Assembly: GCA_024036415.1 (NCBI GenBank)
Contig: JAMWET010000768.1
Coordinates: forward strand, 32,501 to 96,500
Origin: Prochilodus magdalenae
Lineage: Eukaryota; Chordata; Actinopteri; Characiformes; Prochilodontidae
DNA: 64,000 bases
Reading direction: 5' to 3'
Shown here: piece after piece, positions 12,753 through 21,600 of the stretch
Numbering within the stretch: the first letter of the stretch is position 1
How the letters are laid out: each line of letters opens with the position of its first letter
Notes under the pieces: model-generated
Databases searched by the model: none
What the model was told of the DNA's origin: nothing
Seen by the model: the letters and a program-made list of their open reading frames with translations, nothing else
Program-made: the position numbers and the translations under genes

Positions 12753-13261
12753 CAATGCAAACTGCCCCTTACTATCCAAAGCCTCCTGTACACCTACAGG
12801 TGTTTAATATTGAACGTTGATGATGGTAAAATGATGGTGAATCTGTTTTCTTCTGGGGACCATTTCGCCTCACAGCACTTTGCATGTATTCCTCCATCAT
12901 GAAAACAATCTGATACACTCCCTGATGAAACTTGAGTAACTTGAGAATCTTTGTATCCAAGTTCTGTTTACTATTTATTATTACAGCCGCACAGCGTGCT
13001 TACACTGCGGGCTGGTGAGACGAAGATTACGTAATCTGATGGCGCGGATTGCAAAATGGAGAAATAAACAAAATAGCATAAGGCCAACCGGAGATACGGG
13101 CAGGACAGAAAGTGTTCAGTGACGGGGGCGTTGCATTCGTTTAAACAAAACAAAAACAGAATTATTTTACAGTGTCTACTGTAAAACCAGACTAGCCTAG
13201 CAAAACAGCACAGCATCAAGACTTCAGCAGACAGCATCCAGTCCACATACCCAGTAAACAG
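12753..13261. other. spacer between two minisatellites
   Basis: No gene or repeat recognised. Confidence 0.5.
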
Positions 13262-14056
13262 AGTCAGTATATTCGGTTTAGCCTGACTGCAGTGAGTAGA
13301 GGCAGCAGGTATATTCAGTTTAGCCTGACTGCAGTGAGTAGAGTCAGCAGGTATATTCGGTTTAGCCTGACTGCAGTGAGTAGAGTCAGCAGGTATATTC
13401 AGTTTAGCCTGACTGCAGTGAGTAGAGTCAGCAGGTATATTCGGTTTGGCCTGACTGCAGTGAGTAGAGTCAGTAGGTATATTCAGTTTAGCCTGACTGC
13501 AGTGAGCAGAGTCAGTAGGTATATTCGGTTTTCTGGTTTCAGTAGGCCTGGTTTAGACTGCAGTGAGTAGAGTCAGCAGGTATATTCGGTTTGCAGGCAT
13601 ATTCGGTTTAGCCTGACTGCAGTGAGTAGAGTCAGCAGGTATATTCGGTTTAGCCTGACTGCAGTGAGTAGAGTCAGCAGGTATATTCGGTTTAGCCTGA
13701 CTGCAGTGAGCAGAGTCAGTAGGTATATTCGGTTTAGCCTGACTGCAGTGAGTAGAGTCAGCAGGTATATTCGGTTTAGCCTGACTGCAGTGAGTAGAGT
13801 CAGCAGGTATATTCGGTTTAGCCTGACTGCAGTGAGTAGAGTCAGCAGGTATATTCGGTTTAGCCTGACTGCAGTGAGTAGAGTCAGTAGGTATATTCGG
13901 TTTAGCCTGACTGCAGTGAGTAGAGTCAGCAGGTATATTCGGTTTAGCCTGACTGCAGTGAGTAGAGTCAGCAGGTATATTCGGTTTGGCCTGACTGCAG
14001 TGAGTAGAGTCAGCAGGTATATTCGGTTTGGCCTGACTGCAGTGAGTAGAGTCAGG
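13262..14056. repeat. 42-bp minisatellite, about 19 copies
   Basis: Unit built from CAGCAGGTATATTCGGTTTA plus GCCTGACTGCAGTGAGTAGA plus GT. The unit is 14 codons, so open frames repeat a 14-residue motif (for example SRVSRYIRFSLTAV), an artefact of period 42. One irregular stretch near 13530-13600 breaks the array. Confidence 0.95.
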
Positions 14057-14362
14057 CGGTTTTGGTGGGGGGATAATGAATAACACCTTCATAGACCGTA
14101 ATTTAAATTACCAGTACAAACAAAACCAACACAGAACCACCAGAACCGAATGTGTGTGCTAAGGCCAATTGGGTCCGACTGGGTCGGGCGAGGATTAATC
14201 CACGCCATAGAACACCAAGGAAACACTGAGAAGATCCCAGAAGGTCCCACCAAGCATCACGCTGGTGCAGGGACCCCCTGGATGGTCAAGGTGAGTGTCC
14301 AGGTGAAAGTATTGAACTGGGGATCATGTACTCTGAGTACTTCATAATACCACACGTAGCCT

Positions 14363-14490
14363 GCTCTACGACCAGTGTTCTACGACCAGTGTTCTACGAC
14401 CAGTGTTCTACGACCAGTGTTCTACGACCAGTGCTCTACGACCAGTGCTCTACGACCAGTGTTCTACGACCAGTGTTCTACGACCAGTGT
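14363..14490. repeat. 14-bp minisatellite, about 9 copies
   Basis: Unit TTCTACGACCAGTG with a CT/TT variant. Confidence 0.93.
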
Positions 14491-15749
14491 AGTAGCTAGT
14501 ACTGTGCACTAACATGTGACCGAGCTATGGCAGCCTGGCGGGACACAGCAGGGGAGCAAATCTGAGGTCAGCGTTTGTAATTTGTTGGTACAGCAATCAA
14601 ACATCGGCTCCTCGGGACACTAGAGTGATTGCGTCCCACCCGTCAGTTCAAAGTACCAATTTAGACCATCTTTCCCCGTATCTGTTTCACTGGTGTGGTC
14701 TATGCGGGATCGCACTCCTCCAAAATAGGGGCGCGGTGACAAGACAGCCTGCTCTGGATGATCTGATGCACAGATGCAGCCATGGATGTACCACAGAGGT
14801 CAGACTTAACGTTTCCAATGACCGAACGAAGTCTCGGACGTCCGGAAAGGAACTGATAGCCACTTCATGATAACTTCCTGGGACTGCCGGGGAAGGGGTG
14901 GGAGGGGGGGGGGACTGTGGCCCATGGAAAACTCTACACAACTTCTGTTCCTCCATCACCTCCACTGTGGACAGTCCTGATCAGTCCTGCTGCCTCTGTT
15001 TACAGTATAATCTCTAAATGGGGCAGAGTCACCATCCGACACACGCATCATCCATAAGACTGCACGCTGAAGTTCAGGCATAGGCTGAAATCCGAAACAC
15101 AGAACGAGAGAACAGGACATCCCAGCACTGCAGAGAGACGGTCAGGAACCGCACTCCTTTATTTTCATCTCTGAGGGGCATTAAAAATGTATGTGCACTG
15201 ACTCGAGACTTTGAAGTGAGTGATGCAAGTTTCCTGTCCCGTGCTCTGAGCATCAGGGCTCATCAGGGCTACGAGGGGGTGATCCAGTGCAGGACCAGGA
15301 TGCGTGTACCAGGGCAGTGAGATCGAGCTTATGGCTGCAAGTGTGTAACACAAAGCCCCCCCGCCTGACAAATCACGGCCAAGCCGGACCAGCCAGGGGC
15401 CCCCCTCCCCTGCCCACACACCCATACACGACCACACCGCACAAAACCCTCATCCAACAAAGCGCTGATCAATAAGTGCCCTTTTCACAGGCGCTGAGCG
15501 AACGCACTGGATTCCTATTGTTTCCCAGCTGCAGTGTACACTATGTGTTCCTCCCCGTAAACCCTCGGCCGAGTCTTTCTTCCTCTCCCCCTTCCCCTGC
15601 TCCTCCTCCTCTTCCCCTACTTTAGCTTTTCCCTCCCAGGCACTTCAGCCTTCCTCCCCTTTCCAACAAGACAGCACACGGCTGCTCGAGTGTTACATAA
15701 ACCCCCCAGCATACCAGTTTCCCCCTTTCCTGTGTAGCACGAACGAAGG
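14491..15749. other. non-coding, no gene seen
   Basis: A G-run near 14896-14912 and CT-rich DNA at 15575-15625. No conserved frame. Confidence 0.5.
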
Positions 15750-16420
15750 TAGGGAGCGCGGCGAGGGACCCTAACTAGGCAACGAGGCGCGCTAATTGAA
15801 CGCGCCCCGAGCGATAAGAAATACAGGATAGGGAAAAACAAGAGGCTCGTGCCTCAACAGAAGTTTGGCTTTGCTAGAACACTACTGGGCAGAAAGGCTG
15901 CTCAACTCACCTGGACACTCTTTCCGCACACTCCAGAAGCTTTCCGTGCAGCTCTGTGCTCGGTTTTCTCGCTTTTTCCCGCTTTTCTGGCTCCCCCGGC
16001 CGCCCCTGACTCCACACCCCAGGATCTGAGACTGTGTTCGGGGAGGGGGGGCCGAAGCGGAGTGGCGCAACAAACGGGGGCTCCGCTCCGATTTACATGT
16101 CCAAAGAACTTCCGAAAAGCGCCTGGTTTTCCTCTCTCCCGCCTCTCCTGTTGCGCCGGGGGTGCGCTGTCGTCCTCTCCGCCACGCCGGGTGGCCCTGT
16201 ATCCCGCGGTTAGCTCTCTGTTGTCCGGGCGCGGTGGCGCCTCTCCTATTCCGCCATGTTGTGGCTCCGCGGTGGGAAGCGCCGGATTCCCGGGACGAAG
16301 CCCCGCCCACCGGGATCGGCGCGGAGGCGCTGCGCCATCTGGTGGTCAAAACCGGTAACAACAGATATGAGTAAACAAACAGCGCCGTCTGGCGGCTACA
16401 TCCGGTAATAACACACAGTC
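15750..16420. promoter_or_regulatory. CpG island, probable promoter of an unidentified gene
   Basis: GC-rich and CpG-dense, unlike anything else in the window. It contains GC boxes (GCCCCGCCCACCG near 16300) and a YY1-like AACATGGCGGAA on the minus strand (16250-16260), an element often placed at TATA-less start sites. The ATG in that motif meets TAG three codons later, so this part is probably 5' UTR. A strong minus-strand donor follows at 15910. Confidence 0.7.
15911..16257 (-). other. putative first exon (probably 5' UTR) of a minus-strand gene
   Basis: The donor at 15911/15910 reads CCAG|GTGAGTTGAG on the minus strand, close to the consensus. The upstream limit is arbitrary, set at the YY1-like motif. 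A 159-codon open frame crosses the island (16361-15882), but it is Arg/Ser/Gly-rich as expected of GC-rich DNA and resembles no family I know. No partner exon is recognisable in 1-15.7 kb, so the first intron would run off the left edge. Confidence 0.45.
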
Positions 16421-16762
16421 AACACATTCTGCTGGTCCTGATGTAATGATGGCCGCGCTCTAAACCGCAGACTACCGTATTAAATAGTATAGTACACCAC
16501 CATTAGCAAAGCAGTCATTAGTGTGGTGTGTAAAGCGTGGTAGTATTTGGTTTGAGACGCGGCCAATAGGAATAAACAGGTGGTGGCAACGGAAAAATGG
16601 CGTAATGTACAGCGACATCGTGTGGCCACAACTGGGCATGACAATGGGAGTAAATAATCAGCGCTCTCTGGTGGCCAAAGCTGATACTGCACAATGAGTC
16701 GAATAATCAGCGCCATCTGGTGGCCAAAGCTGATACTGGACAAACAGCGCCGTCTGGTGGTG
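16332..16762 (-). promoter_or_regulatory. cluster of about six CTCF-like sites in one orientation
   Basis: Plus-strand cores (reverse of the motif) include CGCCATCTGGTGGTC (16333-16347), CGCCGTCTGGCGGCT (16383-16397), a weaker CGACATCGTGTGGCC (16612-16626), CGCTCTCTGGTGGCC (16662-16676), CGCCATCTGGTGGCC (16711-16725) and CGCCGTCTGGTGGTG (16749-16763). On the minus strand the best reads GGCCACCAGATGGCG, close to the vertebrate CTCF core. Two of them sit in a roughly 50-bp local duplication (TAATCAGCG ... AAGCTGATACTG). All point the same way. Binding is inferred. Confidence 0.6.
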
Positions 16763-16980
16763 GAAACTGTAATAACAGCTCAATAGAAACAAAGTGCCAT
16801 CTGACTCTAACAGGAAATTTGAATCTACAAAGTGTCTCTTCTCCCTCTGAGATAATAATAGTCCAGTCTCAGAGACCACAGTCTTGCTCCAGGGAAGGGC
16901 AGATAAAAATACCAGGCGAAAGAAGACTGACACTTCTCTTCCTTTCCTTTGCTTCCACAGAATGCCTATATATGCAACAG

Positions 16981-17250
16981 TAGTGCACACATTTAATACA
17001 GCATTTACTGAAAAATCAGTGATTTTAATCCGTTATAGAGCTTCACTGTTTCCTCTGAGCTCTCTGTGTTTATCCTAATCTGCTGCATTTTCCACTAAAC
17101 AATTTCCAGCAATAAATGTGAAAACAGATTACACAATCTGCATGAATGGCATTCAAGTTAATTCATGTTCTATAAGTAGCAGATGAAAAGCACACAATGG
17201 TACAGTATATAAATAGAATTCAGCGTTCAGAATAATGTTAGTCCATAAAA
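16981..17250. repeat. local duplication, copy 1
   Basis: Pairs with 17911-18143. Shared blocks: GTGCACACAT, GAGCTCTC, GATTACACAATCTGCATG versus GACTACACAAACTGCATG, GCATTCAAGTT, ATGGTACAGTATATAAA versus GTGGTACAGTATATAAA, and GAATTCAGCGTTCAGAATAA. Confidence 0.8.
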
Positions 17251-17317
17251 TAAACGTGTATGTAACGTACGCATGTAATAACAGTAGTCTGCTCCAGTCC
17301 AGGAAACTGGCATATAC

Positions 17318-17620
17318 ATCATATAGGCAAAAGTATGTAGACACCTGACCATCACAGCTATACGAGATTATGGGGCCTGATATATAAGCCTATATGGGCT
17401 TAATATGAAGTTGCCCCCCTTTTGCGGCTACGACAGCCTCCACTCCTCCACTCTTCTGGATTTCTACCAGATTTTGGAGTGTTTCTGTGGGAGTCTGTGC
17501 CTATTCAGGTCAGGCACTGATGTGTTCCTCCCAAAGGTAGTCCCTGGTGTTAGGGTCAGGACTATGTGCAGGCCACTGGAGTTCTTCCACATCAAACCAA
17601 GTCTTTATATAGCTGGCTTT
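17318..17620 (+). mobile_element. Tc1/mariner relic (one end and non-coding-strand C-terminal region)
   Basis: Starts TATAGGCAAAAGTATGTAGA CACCTGACC, a fish Tc1 terminal sequence. It continues AATATGAAGTTGCCCCCC, CTACGACAGCCTCCACTCC, GTCAGGCACTGATGTG and TGTGCAGGCCACTGGAGTTC, the complement of a Tc1 transposase 3' part. Confidence 0.75.
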
Positions 17621-17639
17621 GTAAGACGGCCAGGTAGTG

Positions 17640-17905
17640 AAAGCCTACATACCGTCGCTGTCCAGATAAAAACAGGTATCTCCAAAATGGCAACTTTACA
17701 GGAGAGGCCAAAAACCTCATTCAATTTGAATGGAAGTCAATGGAACCAGACGTCTTTGCAAGCCGTTTTGGGCCATTTCTGTTGGACCATTCTTCATGAA
17801 ATCTCCACACGGTGTAAACAGCAGCTCATGTGATCAAATAAGGCATAAAAGTAAAAACCGACAAAAATGGAGATACATGTTTTTCTTTGGGCAGCAACGA
17901 TATGA
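17640..17905. repeat. second dispersed repeat joined to the Tc1 relic
   Basis: The segment CAGGTATCTCCAAAATGGCA ACTTTACAGG, ending before TTTTCTTTGGGCAGCAACG, has the look of a short non-autonomous fish repeat. The family is unnamed here and its ends are not certain. Confidence 0.4.
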
Positions 17906-17910
17906 TACAC

Positions 17911-18143
17911 TGGTGCACACATCTGTTAACTGATAACTCCACTGTTCTCCCAGAGCTCTCCATGTTTCGGCTATTCTGTGGCATTTTCAACCTAAACAAA
18001 CCAAAGCATATGAACAATAACAGACTACACAAACTGCATGGACAGCATTCAAGTTTATTCATGTTCAGTCAATAGCAGATGCATAGCACACAGTGGTACA
18101 GTATATAAACAGAATTCAGCGTTCAGAATAATGTTGGTTGATA
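17911..18143. repeat. local duplication, copy 2
   Basis: Homologous to 16981-17250. The repeat debris at 17318-17905 lies between the copies. Confidence 0.8.
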
Positions 18144-18533
18144 AGCCAAACACATACACAGCTCAGCAACATCCAACACCAACTGCTCGCCAAATAACAT
18201 GCTCTCAGTTACCCAGCATGTAGTCGATCAGACATGCTTCTTCGAGTTATAGCACTGGGCTATGAGGCTATGCAGCTAGCGGAAGTCTATAGCCCACAAA
18301 TTAGCATTGTGCTAACTACAAACCTGAATCTTCAATGCTCGATCCGTGTTTCTGTACGAAAGTGAGTCGTACAGTATCAGAACCCCATATTTAACATCTC
18401 CACTCGAAGGGTAATGCTTTAGCATGATGCTAATTGGTGGGGTATTATTAGTAATGGGGGGCTTCCATTACTTATTCCATTACATCCTGGCTGGATAAGT
18501 GCATGTGGGATAACAGGATGTGGGCATGTGCTT
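18144..18533. other. non-coding, no gene seen
   Basis: Lies immediately past the distal idh3b poly-A signal. No further feature recognised. Confidence 0.5.
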
Positions 18534-18539
18534 TTTATT
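18534..18539 (-). terminator. idh3b: polyadenylation signal for the idh3b distal isoform
   Basis: TTTATT on the plus strand reads AATAAA on the minus strand, 68 nt downstream of the exon 11b stop. The position fits a short 3' UTR. Cleavage has not been observed, so use is inferred. Confidence 0.6.
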
Positions 18540-18606
18540 TACTTATTGTAGAAGAAATGTGCGGTGAGGTGGAGATCATTGGTGAGGCCTCAGTGCTGTA
18601 ACGTCT

Positions 18607-18684
18607 TCATGCGGAGAGATTGGAAATGACCGCCCTTGTGAACTCCGCGCTCGTGGCGTAACCTCCCAGATCAGCGGTGCGCAC
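18607..18684 (-). CDS. idh3b: idh3b terminal exon 11b (distal alternative)
   Basis: 78 nt including TGA. It encodes [20 protein letters not shown] followed by SNLSA. Acceptor GTCCAG. It resembles the other mammalian IDH3B isoform tail, which contains GGYATCHDF. It lies about 4.6 kb beyond exon 11a, is in frame with exon 10, and has its own AATAAA on the minus strand at 18534-18539, 68 nt past the stop. It could instead be a non-functional duplicate of 11a, but the intact splice site, frame, stop and poly-A signal argue for use. Confidence 0.85.
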   Translation of the reverse strand: MRTADLGGYATSAEFTRAVISNLSA

Positions 18685-21600
18685 CTGGACCAAACACACA
18701 AACCCTTGTTTATTGACATTGTCAGGACGGGTGGTCATACATATGTCCATATAGTCCAACAGTACCATTATTTAACAAGGTATATGTAGGCATTTGTAGT
18801 ATAGCCCAGCTGTACGATAGAACATACACACATATACATACACTATATGGACAAAAGTACTGGGACACCTGCAGGAGCTTTTACGACACTCCTATTGTGA
18901 ATCTGCTAAACCTGCTTTTTAGATCTTCTCAGTGGCAGTACAAAATCATTCTGGCCTACCTGCTTAATAATGGTACCCACAGGTCCAGCAGAAACAGAGC
19001 ACCTCCCTCATTTAATGCTTTTTGACTCTTCATGAAGCTCAAGTCGGCTTCTTTCTCAAGTTCTGGTTACAGCTCTGCATGTTTACCCAGCAGGTTTACA
19101 GCTGAATATGTAATAATAAACTAAATGAAATGGTTTTATTGGTGAAACAGATACAACCTGCAGAACGTAACCGCAGCACCATTTAAGGTGGAACAGGAAC
19201 ATTGGGGGACCCTATATATCAGGCCCCCTCCTATGGAGTTGCGCTTCTCAGTCCCAGGTACCGTGACAGCGTGAAAACAGACTGGAGAGCTAGAGAGCCA
19301 TGAGGAAACACTTGCTCAGTTTTGCAAAGTGTATTAGATTGAAATCATGTATATCACCTTGAATATGGAGTTGGGGTTAACGATTTAGCAGAGCATTGCA
19401 CGATCCTGCCCTGTAACTTTACTGATCCGCCACTTTTCAATAATAGCACTCGCAGTCGATCGTGGAATATATGGAATATCTGTAATATACAGATTAGTTC
19501 ACCAAATGGCTTGTTGGAACAGTGGCATCCTGTAACAATACTAATAATACTGAGGCAGGTGTTTGATTTTATGCCCATGTGACAAATAGACTGAGAGAAA
19601 CACCCGAATTCCAAAATTTAAGAGGTGTGTCCCAATACTTTTGGCCAGATAGTGTATATACATGTGCCAGTATGTAATAATAATGGTTCGTATGTGTAAT
19701 CTGTAAGAATGGATATGCAATAATTACATAACATGTTCTATATGTATTATGCATGTAGCTATTAAAGTACCTATAGAAGTAATTATGGTCTTAATTATGT
19801 AGTTTCCCCCCCTAATATTAGAGCCTCACCCCCCCTGGGAAGGCTTTCTACAAGATCTTGGAGAGTTTCTGTCGGCATCTGAACCCATTCGGTCATGAGC
19901 ACATTGGCCAGTTTATCCCAAAAGCGGTCACTGGCGTTGGGGTCAGGGCTCTGTGCAGGCCACTGGAGTTCCTCCACTCCAAACTCGTCAAAACATGTCT
20001 TTATTTAGCTGTTTGTGTCAGACCGCTGGAGAGTGAAGTGTGATCCATCACTCTAGAGAATACAGTTCCACTGTTCCAGCTGACACGTGGGAATGTGTAT
20101 AGTGATCTTAGGCTTGAGTGTAGCTGCTCAGCCATGGAAATCTATTTCATGAGGCTCCTGATGGACAGTTCTTGTGTTGATGTTGCTTCCAGAGTCAAAC
20201 TGTACTAAGTAATGCAAAAGAGGATGCATTTTTAGCACTTGGCCCCCCAACATGGTTGGTCTCCATGGTTTACCACTTCACTTACAGTTGGCCTGGGCAG
20301 CTTCACTGCACTTACAGTTGGCCTGGGTAGCTTTATCACACATACAGTTGGCCTGGGCAGCTTCACTCCACTTACAGTTGGCCTGGGGCAGCTTCACTCC
20401 ACTTACAGTTGGCCTGGGCAGCTTCATCGCAGTTACAGTTGGCCTGGGTAGCTTAATTGCACATACAGTTGGCCTGGGCAGCTTCACTCCACTTACAGTT
20501 GGCCTGGGGCAGCTTCACTCCACTTACAGTTGGCCTGGGCAGCTTCACTGCACTTACAGTTGGCCTGGGCAGCTTCATCACACTTACAGTTGGCCTGGGC
20601 AGCTTCACTGCACTTACAGTTGGCCTGGGCAGCTTCATCACACTTACAGTTGGCCTGGGCAGCTTCACTGCACTTACAGTTGGCTGGGGCAGCTTCACTG
20701 CACTTACAGTTGGCTGGGGCAGCTTCATCGCAGTTACAGTTGGCCTGGGCAGCTTCACTGCACTTACAGTTGGCCTGGGCAGCTTCATCGCACATACAGT
20801 TGGCCTGGGCAGCTTCACTCCACTTACAGTTGGCCTGGGCAGCTTCACTGCACATACAGTTGGCCTGGGCAGCTTCACTGCACATACAGTTGGCCTGGGC
20901 AGCTTCACTGCACATACATTGTAACATGTATTTTGCTGCAGATGGTCAGATTTTTGAAAATACTGATTTAAATCTGCGTTTAGATCAAACTGATATCAAC
21001 TCCAATGTTACCCAGAGCTCTGTCTGTTCACACGCCACGCCATCCATGCATAGTACCTAATGCTCCTACTACCATTAATCCAGTAAAAGCTAGTGCAGAA
21101 GATGGGATGGACCTTTATTTCCTGCGTCTTACAGCCCCCATTCTTTTAGAGCACATGTGTAAATGCTTTTAATTTGTCCGTTTTTTTTATGCAGGATTCA
21201 CAAGATCTGGAAAACAGCTCATGTAGTTCCACTGCATTATGGAATAAAGTGTGAGGCAACTACAGACCAATCTCAAAATATTTAGCTGTTCAGTGTTCTA
21301 TTGTGAATAAAAAGTGTTTGCGACTTGCAAATCATTGTATTCTATTTTATTTACATTTAATTATTATTCACAAGATCTTAATCAATATCCTTTCTGAATC
21401 TTTTTATTTTTCTGTTATTTTTATTTTAGTATTGTTTCCTCCTGATAATTTAATTTTTTAAAATTATATTACTGTTTTATTTCTTACAATAATCATTTGA
21501 GATAGATAGATAAATAGCTAGCTAGATAGATAGATAGATAGATAGATAGATACTTTATTAATCCCAGAGGGAAATTTACTGGTTTATCATCTATTTTAAT

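Noticed and set aside
11518..12902. Overlapping 367-425-codon open frames on both strands
   Set aside because: They are products of the 26-bp tandem repeat. The peptides are pure repeats, all frames are equally open, and there is no splice or family signal.
13292..14092. Open frames of 153 and 179 codons on opposite strands
   Set aside because: Translation of the 42-bp minisatellite, whose period is a multiple of three.
11599..14490. CRISPR-like look of regularly spaced repeats
   Set aside because: Eukaryotic head-to-tail tandem arrays with no unique spacers and no cas genes.
15882..16361. 159-codon minus-strand frame and 169-codon plus-strand frame across the CpG island
   Set aside because: GC-rich DNA has few stops. 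Both strands are open over the same span, the peptides have biased composition and no family match, and the minus frame runs through a strong splice donor.
20252..21060. Open frames of up to 239 codons with decapeptide repeats
   Set aside because: Translation of the 30-bp minisatellite. No start context or homologous protein.
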